Source: Curtobacterium poinsettiae (lineage in GTDB: Bacteria > Actinomycetota > Actinomycetes > Actinomycetales > Microbacteriaceae). From it: a stretch of DNA of 64,000 nucleotides. The position numbers and the translations under genes were made by a program. Positions 43,101 to 50,680 of this stretch are shown piece after piece. The stretch covers positions 558,001-622,000 of the forward strand of contig NZ_CP106879.1 in NCBI RefSeq assembly GCF_025677645.1, given 5' to 3'. The stretch's first letter is position 1, and each line of letters begins with the position of its first letter. Under the pieces are notes generated by a model. It ran no database searches and was not told the origin of the DNA. It was given only the letters and a program-made list of their open reading frames with translations.

Positions 43101-44649
43101 GAACCGGCTCACCTCCACGGTGAACACCGCCGGCGGCAGCACCGTGTCCTACGGCTACGACCTCGCCGGCAACACCCACACCGTCACTGACGGCCACGGC
43201 ACGGTCACGCACGACTACGACGTCGCCAACGTCCTGACTCGCACCACCTACCCGACCGCGAACGGCGGGACGGCGAAGCAGGTCTACAAGAACGACGACC
43301 ACGGCCGCCGCACCGACACCTGGCTCGGCGCCGTCGAGAACACGGACCCCACCGAGGACCCGACGTCGTGGCAGGCGCACCAGACGATCACCTACGGGGT
43401 GTCCGACCACGTCACCGATGTTCGCGCCGTGAACGCCGATGACCCGTCCAAGCCCGTCGTGAGCCTGACGTACTGCTACATCACCGGGATCGACGCCGGG
43501 AGCGACTGCTCGGCGACGAACAGTGCGAACGCCACGGACAGGATCCAGTGGGTCAAGGACAACATCACCCAGCAGACCACCACGTACACGTATGACTCGA
43601 ACAGCCGCCTCACCAAGGCAGCGCAGGCCGGCGGCGCGACGAACATCACGTGGGCGTACACCTACGACGCCGCCGGGAACCGGCTCACCGCCAAGCGCGG
43701 CGGCAACGTCACGAGCTCGCAGACGCTGACCTACAACACCGTCGGGCAGATCACGACCGATGGTTACGCGTACGACGGCGTTGGCAACATGGTGACGGCA
43801 CCCGGGCAGACGTTCACCTACAACGGTGCGCAGCAGATGACGTCCTCCACGAAGGACGGTGTCACCACCCGCTATGAGTACGCCGGCGGCGACATGAACA
43901 AGCTGCTCTCGCAGGCCACCGACGGGGGAGCGGAGTACGACTACACGTATGGCACGTCCGACTCCAACGGTGTCCCCGTGGTGACCAGCCGCACCATCGC
44001 CGGCACCGGAACCGCGTCGGTCATCAGCGACCCTGGCACTGGGCAGCCGCTGGACCTGCAGACGACTGATGGCACCACGAGCATGTGGGTCATCGACGGC
44101 ACCGGCAGCCCGGCCGCCGCGATCGCCGACACAGGCAAGACGGCCTACACCGTCTCGTACGACCCCTACGGCGTCGAAACCGTCAAGATCGGCGGCGAAA
44201 GCGCCCAGTGGCAGCAAAATCCCTACGGATTCAAGAGCGGCCTGCGCTCGTCCAGCACCGACAATGGCCTCACGAAATTCGGGTACCGGTGGCAGACCAG
44301 CGTCACTGGCGGGTGGATCGAACGCGACACCCTCGACGCACCCCTCGACTCTCGTAACGGGAACCGGTATGCCTATGCAGGGACCGATCCGCTCAATGCC
44401 TCCGACGCCTCCGGCAAGAGCGCTTACGACGATGTGTACGATCAGGCTTGCGGTCTCGGAGTCGGCACAACAGTAACCTTTGGTACTGGCATTACCGGGC
44501 TATTGGGCGGATTTGCGGTTTCCGCCGCAGCAGGAGTTGGCGGCCTTGCCTATGCGGGAGCATGCGCACTCGGCGGAATTCCTCGCAACATGCCTGATCT
44601 GTATGCCGACAACCCTGAACTACTCGTTGCTACAGCAGGCGGTTATTAA
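40186..44649 (+). CDS. Secreted RHS/YD-repeat polymorphic toxin
   Basis: GTG at 40186; 1487 residues. A Sec signal peptide (hydrophobic core about 14-33, cleavage near APAQA-AV at 39/40) is followed by three ~120-residue repeats, each starting with an ARVL(D/G)-type motif and ending VD-x-x-G-Y/A-Y (about 45-158, 165-290, 297-415). YD-repeats typical of RHS shells (YSYDTHDQL, TYTYDNDDRL, TYDSNSRL) fill about 640-1310, and the RHS-associated core occupies 1320-1411 (YDPYGVE to NRYAYAGTDPLNASDASG). The final 76 residues (1412-1487) are a distinct Gly/Ala-rich hydrophobic tip of lower GC. The RHS cage would deliver this tip to a neighbouring cell. Confidence 0.88.
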   Translation: MFAASWSGRVRGVMLAVVTLVALLGSLLVVVSQPAPAQAAVTGTGGQYVPMPSNARVLGGATEKGVFRTVQVAGVAGLPSSGIGAVTMMVTIADPSGSGQLQMRADADDTTTLMMIYNSGVGGNTSNTGLLAVADDGTIQVRTETAQSKVIIDVTGYYTSTKNGVSAGGFVAMSPARVLDSRGGIGAAQGQIPAGSQRTIQATGSNGIPAGAAAVAVNIIVINREAKAGYVRPTPTGETRSTGVLNYNSNEGQTTAMNAQVALNADGKFSIDTAAEGGKIDLVVDIQGYFLQSNPGGGFTPLNGRLIDTRNSSSIASGASFTVQVGGVQGAPTVEGGLSAVAVTFTAVNDSGADSYAKMWADGAAEPESSAISSDRTSKVTNTVVAPVGANGKIRIKNMGTAAMNYLVDLQGAYNSLPGGPGNTNRTGQRTSATTLPFPITDQTNASVDVGTGNLLVTTTAMSLPGVTQNTTIGAAYNSRSTTVGDANTMDANRWQYALAGAGDLTANADGVIYTDAVGTAWQFRPSGAQGAFISPAGLPQTLTRVDNSTTHEYTLKGWTSNSTTHFNLAGQPTSIVDRNQNQISFNSDEPGYTLKSLVSTAGVAGARTANSSYASGVQTFSQTSGSSSRSVSWTKNSTGDITTYTDATGKKTTFAYTSGDLTSITAPEGGVTAFTYDSSDRVTKVEQRNTTAGSPGTAVTRFSFKDDTTTLVADPRSDQSVAVADAKYTNYTLDGNDLVTNVVDAAKREQSRSYKSTNNGVENSTVGAGAGASKTENTYGANNEQSLTQTQTGSGTKGTATYGSGAATAYLPASTTDSSGNETKYEYDGPGNQTSTATGGTGPEAAKAELEYNKKGTDPYAWGAVKSATAPGDGDRKTTYSYDTHDQLLAITAPANTVGEQKYSYDDFGRVKSYTDGDGGVTTYTYDNDDRLLTTAFDDGTATVTNTYDGNGNQLSEQSATGTITNTYDQRNRLTSTVNTAGGSTVSYGYDLAGNTHTVTDGHGTVTHDYDVANVLTRTTYPTANGGTAKQVYKNDDHGRRTDTWLGAVENTDPTEDPTSWQAHQTITYGVSDHVTDVRAVNADDPSKPVVSLTYCYITGIDAGSDCSATNSANATDRIQWVKDNITQQTTTYTYDSNSRLTKAAQAGGATNITWAYTYDAAGNRLTAKRGGNVTSSQTLTYNTVGQITTDGYAYDGVGNMVTAPGQTFTYNGAQQMTSSTKDGVTTRYEYAGGDMNKLLSQATDGGAEYDYTYGTSDSNGVPVVTSRTIAGTGTASVISDPGTGQPLDLQTTDGTTSMWVIDGTGSPAAAIADTGKTAYTVSYDPYGVETVKIGGESAQWQQNPYGFKSGLRSSSTDNGLTKFGYRWQTSVTGGWIERDTLDAPLDSRNGNRYAYAGTDPLNASDASGKSAYDDVYDQACGLGVGTTVTFGTGITGLLGGFAVSAAAGVGGLAYAGACALGGIPRNMPDLYADNPELLVATAGGY

Positions 44650-45027
44650 ATGCGCAGGGGTTTACTAGTGGGCGTGATTGCGCTCTCATTTGGCTGGCTT
44701 GGCGCACTTGCGGCGCTCAGGCTGGAACAACGATCTGACATGGGAGCGTTGTGGGTCCCGGGGAGCGTGCTAGCCATATTGGCTATGCTGCTTCTGCGGG
44801 GTGAGGGGAATAGAGGTAAGCGAATAATCTCACGGCCCTTGGTTACAGTATCGGCAGCACTTTGTATCGTCGCTTTTGTTATGGTCTTCGTGCTTCCCAG
44901 CATTGCGGGCGTCTTTGGTGGTGTAGCAGGTGGGTCGCTCGGCATTCTTATTGGCCATCTGACCGGCATATCGAGGCAAGCCTCCGACCGAGCCGGTCGG
45001 GAGCATTCGGAAGCGAATTCCAGGTAG
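44650..45027 (+). CDS. Small polytopic membrane protein, candidate immunity protein
   Basis: The ATG follows the RHS stop with no gap. The 125-residue protein has about four hydrophobic helices (about 4-24, 33-51, 63-88, 88-107) and a polar C-terminus. Its GC is clearly lower than that of the core genes, as for the RHS tip. In RHS loci the gene after the tip usually encodes immunity; a membrane-spanning immunity protein fits a membrane-acting toxin. No family is recognised, so this is an inference from position and topology. Confidence 0.65.
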   Translation: MRRGLLVGVIALSFGWLGALAALRLEQRSDMGALWVPGSVLAILAMLLLRGEGNRGKRIISRPLVTVSAALCIVAFVMVFVLPSIAGVFGGVAGGSLGILIGHLTGISRQASDRAGREHSEANSR

Positions 45028-45580
45028 GCGAAGGTCGGCGTACGCCAGGGCCGGCTCACTCCGTGGCGGAGCTCCTACGCGGCGTGAAGCATCTGGCTGT
45101 CGAAAGGGCACAGTATGGCCCTAAAGAGGCTCTACTGGTGATGTCGGAACCGGTGAGGGCGCAGAAGCCTCGGTAGGGCATACCCGCAGGATCACACAGG
45201 AGGCGAAACGCTGTCCGATAGCCGGTTGTTCACCGCTACACGCCAACTGTCGCCCTCAGAGCGCTCCGTTGTCTTCTGCTGTCTGACCAGGGGCTTCCGG
45301 TATGACTGTCCCGCAAAAATTCCCGGTGAAGGGGCGCTGAATGCTTCACCGTTTCGTGCTCATCCTCGAGGTGCTCAGCAGTGGGCGTCGCGGGAGAGCG
45401 CGACGGATGTTGCGAGCAAGCAGCTCAAGGGGCTGAAGGCCCGTGATACCCCGAGCAAGTCTGCCGTCGGCCTGGACCTGCGGGCCAGTCGATCTCGCGG
45501 GAGTGGAGCCCCGGCGACGGCCCAGCGTGCCCCGGAGTCCTCGCACCGAGCCCGAGTCATGGATTCTCTAGGATCGACCC
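45028..45580. other. Geneless lower-GC stretch downstream of the RHS locus
   Basis: About 550 bp with only short, overlapping, unconvincing frames on both strands and no start with a clear ribosome binding site. Base composition is lower in GC at the left end and returns to normal to the right. It may be the decayed remains of alternative toxin/immunity cassettes or of an insertion element, but I see no repeat ends that prove this. Confidence 0.4.
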
Positions 45581-46297
45581 ATGTCCACGACCATGCCCGG
45601 CTTCGGGACGGAGCGCATCACGCAGCTCGGCCTGCGCGACCGCGTCTACGACCGGGTGCTCGAGGTCCTGATGGGCCACGACGTCGAACCGGGCATGCGA
45701 CTGTCGATCGACGGACTGGCGCGCTCCCTCGGGGTCTCGCCGACCCCGGTGCGCGAAGCCCTGGTGCAACTCGAACGTACGGGCCTGGTCACCCGCGAAG
45801 CGAACAAGGGGTACCGGGTCTCCCCGCCCCTGGCCGGCGACCAGCTCGAGGCCCTGTTCGACGCCCGGCTCATCGTGGAGAGCGGCGCGGTCGAACTCGC
45901 GGCCCGCGGCGACGTGGACGGTCTGCGCGAGCGACTGGTGGCAGCGCTCGACGAGCAGGCTGCGGTGGCCGCCGAGGTCGCGTCCGTCGGTGCTGCGCAC
46001 GCTCCGGAAGAGCTGATGGCCCGCTTCTTCCGCAGCGACTGGCAGTTCCACCAGCTGATCTTCGACGCAACGCGGAACCCGTTCCTCGAGGAGATGTCCG
46101 AGATCATCACGACGCGCGTGCACCGCATGCGGCAGATCGTCGAGGGTGGCGGGGACGACACGGATCGTGCGGTCCAGGAACACCGGGCCATCCTGGAGGC
46201 GCTGGCTGCGGACCCGACGTCGGCCGTCGCCGCGATGCGGCTCCACATCGACGCCGTCCGGTTGCGTTCGCGCGCCGACGCGTCCCACACGAGCTGA
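45581..46297 (+). CDS. GntR-family (FadR/FCD) transcriptional regulator
   Basis: ATG at 45581; 238 residues. The N-terminal wHTH is at about 18-85 (RVYDRVLEVLMGHDVEPGMR, then LARSLGVSPTPVREALVQLE), and the FCD ligand domain at about 90-230 (LFDARLIVESGAVELAA, then SDWQFHQLIFDATRN with metal-binding His). It heads the sugar-catabolic cluster and a 16-bp perfect palindrome lies in front of the next gene, so it is probably a repressor relieved by a pathway intermediate. Confidence 0.9.
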   Translation: MSTTMPGFGTERITQLGLRDRVYDRVLEVLMGHDVEPGMRLSIDGLARSLGVSPTPVREALVQLERTGLVTREANKGYRVSPPLAGDQLEALFDARLIVESGAVELAARGDVDGLRERLVAALDEQAAVAAEVASVGAAHAPEELMARFFRSDWQFHQLIFDATRNPFLEEMSEIITTRVHRMRQIVEGGGDDTDRAVQEHRAILEALAADPTSAVAAMRLHIDAVRLRSRADASHTS

Positions 46298-46332
46298 GGC
46301 AGAGGGGTTGCGTTCCGGCGACGTACGAGTAT

Positions 46333-46348
46333 CTTTCCTATAGGAAAG
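46333..46348. promoter_or_regulatory. GntR-type palindromic operator
   Basis: CTTTCCTATAGGAAAG is a perfect 16-bp palindrome, 42 bp before the start of the isomerase-like gene and 35 bp after the GntR stop. GntR/FCD sites are short palindromes of this kind, so it is the likely operator for the downstream operon. Confidence 0.7.
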
Positions 46349-46390
46349 AGGTTCATCGCTGAACCACCACGACATGCAAGGGAGCATTCC

Positions 46391-47413
46391 GTGACCACTC
46401 CGCAGGACTGGGTCGACCAGGATTGGGACCCCACCACCTGGACGTCGGAGACCTGGCCGATCGCCGCGTGCCTGCACGGGTTCGCGCAGGTCACCCGCGA
46501 CGGGACGGCCTTCCACGACGCCCCCGCCGAAGTGTGGGACGAGGTGTTCGGGCAGATCGAGGCCGTCGGCTTCTCGCTCGCCGAACTCGCCGACAGCCAC
46601 ATCCGGCCCGCAGATCTCGAAGCCTCGCGCCGCGACGAGCTGTTCGCCGTCGCGAAGTCGCACGGCATCGGCATCCCGTCCGTGCACCTGCAGCGCAAGA
46701 GCGTCATCCAGCCCGGGCACGAGGACGAGAACCTCGCCTACGCCCACCGCACCATCGACGCGGCGGCCGAGTGGGGCATGCAGGTGTTCTCGACGGGCCT
46801 GCACCAGCCGTTCACCGAGGCCCAGAAGCGTGCGCTCTGGTTCTGGACTGCGCCGGGTCCCAAGGACCCCGACGACCCGGAGGTCTGGAACGCCGCGGTC
46901 AAGCGACTGCGGGAGCTCGGCGAGCACGCTGCGAGCGTCGGGCTGCCGATGGCACTCGAGCTGTACGAGGACACGTACCTCGGCACCGCCGACAGCGCGG
47001 TCCGCCTGGTCGAGGACATCGGGCTCGACAACGTCGGCCTGAACGCGGACGTCGCGAACCTCATCCGCCTGCACCGGCCGATCGAGGACTGGCGGGAACT
47101 GTTCGCGAAGACCATGCCGCACACGAACTACCTGCACGTGAAGAACTACACGCGTGACGAGGCCGGCGACGGCAGCTGGGCGACGAGCGCTCCGAGCACC
47201 ATGGAGACGGGCCTCATCAACTACCGCCAGGTCCTGCGCGACGCCGTCGCCGACGGGTTCCGCGGGATCGTCATGACCGAGCAGTACGGCGGGGACAGCC
47301 TCGGCGTCTGCGCCACCAACCAGCAGTACATCCGGTCCGTCCTCGCGACGACGACGCTCGACGCGACGGCGACCCCGACTGCAGCAACCAGCACCGAAGG
47401 AGCAATCCGATGA
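46391..47413 (+). CDS. Xylose-isomerase-like TIM-barrel sugar isomerase/epimerase or decarboxylase
   Basis: GTG at 46391 with GGGAG upstream; 340 residues. The AP-endonuclease-2/xylose-isomerase-like barrel shows candidate metal ligands in order: Glu in ALELYED, Asp in LNADVANLI, His in LHVKNYT and Glu in VMTEQYGG. Relatives isomerise or epimerise sugars, or decarboxylate sugar acids (3-oxo-isoapionate decarboxylase branch). First gene of the GntR-controlled operon, overlapping the dehydrogenase by 4 bp. Confidence 0.83.
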   Translation: MTTPQDWVDQDWDPTTWTSETWPIAACLHGFAQVTRDGTAFHDAPAEVWDEVFGQIEAVGFSLAELADSHIRPADLEASRRDELFAVAKSHGIGIPSVHLQRKSVIQPGHEDENLAYAHRTIDAAAEWGMQVFSTGLHQPFTEAQKRALWFWTAPGPKDPDDPEVWNAAVKRLRELGEHAASVGLPMALELYEDTYLGTADSAVRLVEDIGLDNVGLNADVANLIRLHRPIEDWRELFAKTMPHTNYLHVKNYTRDEAGDGSWATSAPSTMETGLINYRQVLRDAVADGFRGIVMTEQYGGDSLGVCATNQQYIRSVLATTTLDATATPTAATSTEGAIR

Positions 47414-48363
47414 GCACCCTCGACATCGCCGTCGTCGGGTCCGGCTACATGGGCGGCGGGATCGCCCAGGTCCTCGCCCTCGCCGGCCACACCGTCCGGA
47501 TCGCCGACGTCTCGGCCGAGATCGCCCAGCAGAACCTGGAGCGACTGCTCGGAGAGACCGAACAGTTCGTCGCCGACGGGCTGTTCCCCGAGGACGCCGT
47601 CGAACGGGTCCGCGCACACCTGAGCGCCGCAGAGTCGATCGAGGCCGCTGTCGCCGACGCGGACTTCATCGAGGAGGCCGTGCCGGAGAAGCTCGAGATC
47701 AAGCACGCGACGCTCCGCCGCATCAGCGAAGCCGCCCGCCCCGACGCCGTGATCGGCTCGAACACCTCGACGATCCTGATCGAGTCGCTGGCCGAGGCGG
47801 TCGTGGGCCCGGAGCGGTTCCTCGGCGTGCACTTCTCGAACCCGGCACCGTTCATCCCCGGCGTCGAGCTCATCCCGCACCCGACCACGAACGAGCACGC
47901 AATCGAGGTCGGCGAGACCGTCGTCGCCGCGACCGGCAAGCAGTCGGCGCGCGTGAAGGACTCGACCGGGTTCGTCCTGAACCGCCTGCAGTACGCGCTG
48001 TTCGAGGAGGCCACGAAGATCGCCGACGAGGGCATCGCGAGCCCCGACGACATCGACACCATCGTGCGGACCACGTTCGGGTTCCGCCTGCCGTTCTTCG
48101 GCCCGTTCGCGATCGCCGACATGGCCGGTCTCGACGTCTACGCGTTCTGCTTCGAGTCGCTGCAGACCCGCTGGCCCGAGCGCTTCGCCACCCCGCCGTC
48201 GCTGCAGCAGCACGTCGACGCCGGTGAGCTCGGCACGAAGTCCGGCGCCGGGTACCTCGAGGTGCCGGCCGACCGCACGCCGGAACTCGTCGCCTACCGG
48301 AACAAGGCCTACGTCGCGATGCAGAAGCTGCTCGACGAGCTCGGCCCGGCACCGATCCACTGA
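47410..48363 (+). CDS. 3-hydroxyacyl-CoA-dehydrogenase-like NAD-dependent dehydrogenase
   Basis: ATG at 47410 overlaps the previous stop (ATGA); 317 residues. Seen are the Rossmann motif VVGSGYMGGGIAQVLALAG, EEAVPEKLEIKH, SNTSTI and the catalytic dyad region HFSNPAPFIPGVELI of the 3HCDH superfamily. The lack of other beta-oxidation genes and the sugar context suggest a sugar-acid dehydrogenase (L-gulonate 3-dehydrogenase or apionate oxidoisomerase like) rather than fatty-acid degradation. Confidence 0.83.
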   Translation: MSTLDIAVVGSGYMGGGIAQVLALAGHTVRIADVSAEIAQQNLERLLGETEQFVADGLFPEDAVERVRAHLSAAESIEAAVADADFIEEAVPEKLEIKHATLRRISEAARPDAVIGSNTSTILIESLAEAVVGPERFLGVHFSNPAPFIPGVELIPHPTTNEHAIEVGETVVAATGKQSARVKDSTGFVLNRLQYALFEEATKIADEGIASPDDIDTIVRTTFGFRLPFFGPFAIADMAGLDVYAFCFESLQTRWPERFATPPSLQQHVDAGELGTKSGAGYLEVPADRTPELVAYRNKAYVAMQKLLDELGPAPIH

Positions 48364-48379
48364 GCCCGGAGCACGAACG

Positions 48380-49168
48380 ATGAGCACGCAGAACTCCCAG
48401 GGCTCCCAGGACCCCCAGACCCGCACCGTCGTCCTCACCGGGGCCGCCTCACCGCGGGGCATCGGCCGCGCCACCGCCCACCACCTGGCCGAGGCCGGGT
48501 GGGACGTCGCGATCATCGACCTCGACCAGACGGCGAGCGAACAGGTCGCAGCCGAGATCCGCGACCAGCACGGCGTCCGCGCGGTCGGCGTCGGGGCGAA
48601 CGTCGCCGACGAGTCCGCCGTCCGTGCAGCGTTCGACACGATCGAGGCCGAACTCCGGCCCATCACCGCACTGGTGAACCTGGCCGGGGTCTCGTCCGCG
48701 CACGCCTACCTCGACCTGCCCGAGGGGGAGTGGCACCGGGTGTTGTCGATCAACCTCGACGGCGTGCACTTCGCCAGCCTGCGGGCGGCGGAGTCGATGG
48801 TGCGGTCCGGCTACGGGCGCATCGTGAACCTGTCGTCCGTCTCCGCCCAGCGCGGCGGCGGCACCTTCAGCAAGACCCCGTACACGGTGGCGAAGGCCGG
48901 CGTGATCGGCCTGACCCGCGGACTGGCGCGCGAGCTCGGCCCGCGCGGCGTCACCGTCAACGCCATCGCCCCCGGTCCGATCGACACCGACATCATGGGC
49001 GGCACCCTGTCCGAGGAGCGGAAGGCCGAGATGGCCGCCGACGGCGTGCTGCCGCGCATCGGCACCCCGCGGGACATCGCTGCAGCGATCGCGTACCTGA
49101 TCAGCGAGGACGCCGGGTTCGTCACGGGCCAGACGCTCAACGTCGACGGCGGCCTGTACATGCACTAG
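48380..49168 (+). CDS. Short-chain dehydrogenase/reductase
   Basis: ATG at 48380, 16 bp after the previous stop; 262 residues. The cofactor loop is TGAASPRGIGRATA, N-L-A-G is present in LVNLAGVSS, and the catalytic Ser-Tyr-Lys triad lies in LSSVSAQRGGGTFSKTPYTVAK. The tail GFVTGQTLNVDGGLYMH is classical. It likely oxidises or reduces a polyol, tetrulose or sugar in the same pathway. Confidence 0.88.
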   Translation: MSTQNSQGSQDPQTRTVVLTGAASPRGIGRATAHHLAEAGWDVAIIDLDQTASEQVAAEIRDQHGVRAVGVGANVADESAVRAAFDTIEAELRPITALVNLAGVSSAHAYLDLPEGEWHRVLSINLDGVHFASLRAAESMVRSGYGRIVNLSSVSAQRGGGTFSKTPYTVAKAGVIGLTRGLARELGPRGVTVNAIAPGPIDTDIMGGTLSEERKAEMAADGVLPRIGTPRDIAAAIAYLISEDAGFVTGQTLNVDGGLYMH

Positions 49169-49288
49169 GGCCAGCCGCCCACGGAACGCGCGCCGACCGT
49201 GCGACGCGATCCGTGCCTCCCGTCCGGACGACCGAACCGACCGCCGGACGCCAGAACGACCGCACCGTGCTCGCAAAGGAGCGAACCC

Positions 49289-50680
49289 GTGTCACTACCC
49301 CCTGCCCCCGCGCTCGGGTCGACGAACGACCCCGGCCTGAAATCCGCCATCGGCAAGGCGACCAAGCACCTCATGCCGATGCTCGTCATCCTGTACTTCG
49401 TCGCGTTCCTCGACCGCACGAACGTCGGTTTCGCCGAAGAGGCCCTGCGCGTCGACCGCGGCATCTCCGACGCCGCCTTCGCCCTGGGCGCCGGCATCTT
49501 CTTCATCGGCTACGCGATCTTCGAGATCCCGTCGAACCTGCTGCTCAAGCGGTTCGGTGCGCGCTTCTGGCTCGCCCGCATCGCCGTCACGTGGGGCATC
49601 GTCGCCGCACTGTTCGCCTTCACGACGAACGACACGATGTTCATCATCCTGCGGTTCATCCTGGGTGTGACCGAGGCCGGGTTGTTCCCGGGCGTGATCA
49701 TGTACCTGTCCGAGTGGTTCCCGAACAAGGTGCGCGTGCGCATGTTCGCGATCTTCTACCTGGCGCAGCCGTTCTCGCAGATGATCGGCGCCCCGCTGTC
49801 CGGCGGCCTGATCAGCATCGGCGACCAGGTCACACCGTTCCACGGCTGGCAGGTCATGTTCGCCGGCGAGGGGATCCTCGCGGTGCTGGCGGGCATCGCG
49901 GCCCTGGTGTTCCTGACGAACAGCCCGCAGCAGGCGAAGTGGCTCGAACCGGGCGAGAAGGCGTCGCTCACCGCGGCCATGGAGCGCGAGGACACCGCCC
50001 GCAGCGAGGACGGCCCGAAGGGCATCTGGCGCGCGATGGCGAGCGGGCGCGTCTGGTACTTCACGATCATCTACTTCTGCCTGCAGGTCGCCGTGTACGG
50101 CACGACGTTCTACCTGCCGCAGCAGGTGTCCTCGCTGCTCGGGCAGGACGTCGGTTGGCAGGTCGGTCTGGTCTCCGCGATCCCGTGGCTCGTCGGACTC
50201 GTCGCCTGCTACCTGATCGGGTCGCGTGCGGACTCCGTCGGACGCCGTCGTCGCTGGGGCACCCTGTTCTACGTCACGACCGGCCTGTCGATCCTCGGCT
50301 CGGCGTGGGCGGGTGCGAACGGGCAGCCGGTGCTCGGCATCCTGTTCATCACCCTGGCCGTCGCGAGCTTCCTGGCCGTCGGCCCGATCACCTGGGCGTA
50401 CCCGACGGCGTTCCTGACCGGTGCCGCAGCCGCCGCGGGCATCGGCCTGATCAACTCGCTCGGCAACCTCGGCGGGTTCGTCGCCCCGATCATGCGCACC
50501 GCGATCAACGAGGTGGTGCCCACCGACAGCGGTGCGTTCGGCATCGTCTCGCTCGGCGTCCTGGCGTTCGTCGCCGCGGTGATGATCTTCTGCACCAGGT
50601 TCTTCCGCGGGGCCAAGGCCGACGAACTGCTCGACACCTCGCACGTCCGCACCACCGACCCGAAGGGCAGCAAGCGATGA
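49289..50680 (+). CDS. MFS transporter, anion:cation symporter type
   Basis: GTG at 49289 with AAAGGAG about 7 bases upstream (463 residues). About twelve helices; ILYFVAFLDRTNVGFA and GYAIFEIPSNLLLKRFGAR are signatures of the ACS branch that takes up hexuronates, tartrate, galactonate and other sugar acids by proton symport. This supports a sugar-acid substrate for the operon. The stop overlaps the kinase start (ATGA). Confidence 0.9.
   Translation: MSLPPAPALGSTNDPGLKSAIGKATKHLMPMLVILYFVAFLDRTNVGFAEEALRVDRGISDAAFALGAGIFFIGYAIFEIPSNLLLKRFGARFWLARIAVTWGIVAALFAFTTNDTMFIILRFILGVTEAGLFPGVIMYLSEWFPNKVRVRMFAIFYLAQPFSQMIGAPLSGGLISIGDQVTPFHGWQVMFAGEGILAVLAGIAALVFLTNSPQQAKWLEPGEKASLTAAMEREDTARSEDGPKGIWRAMASGRVWYFTIIYFCLQVAVYGTTFYLPQQVSSLLGQDVGWQVGLVSAIPWLVGLVACYLIGSRADSVGRRRRWGTLFYVTTGLSILGSAWAGANGQPVLGILFITLAVASFLAVGPITWAYPTAFLTGAAAAAGIGLINSLGNLGGFVAPIMRTAINEVVPTDSGAFGIVSLGVLAFVAAVMIFCTRFFRGAKADELLDTSHVRTTDPKGSKR

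Noticed and set aside
45428..45465. GGGGCTGAAGG... considered as the 5' end of a tmRNA
   Set aside because: The rest of the tmRNA acceptor stem, tag-peptide frame and 3' CCA partner are absent in the following few hundred bases.
45557..47617. A 686-codon minus-strand frame opposite the GntR and isomerase-like genes
   Set aside because: Spans two real genes and their palindromic operator; no domain is recognisable.
47410..48363. 3-hydroxybutyryl-CoA dehydrogenase of fatty-acid oxidation
   Set aside because: Fold matches, but no thiolase, enoyl-CoA hydratase or acyl-CoA dehydrogenase is nearby and the operon is built around a sugar kinase and sugar-acid carrier.
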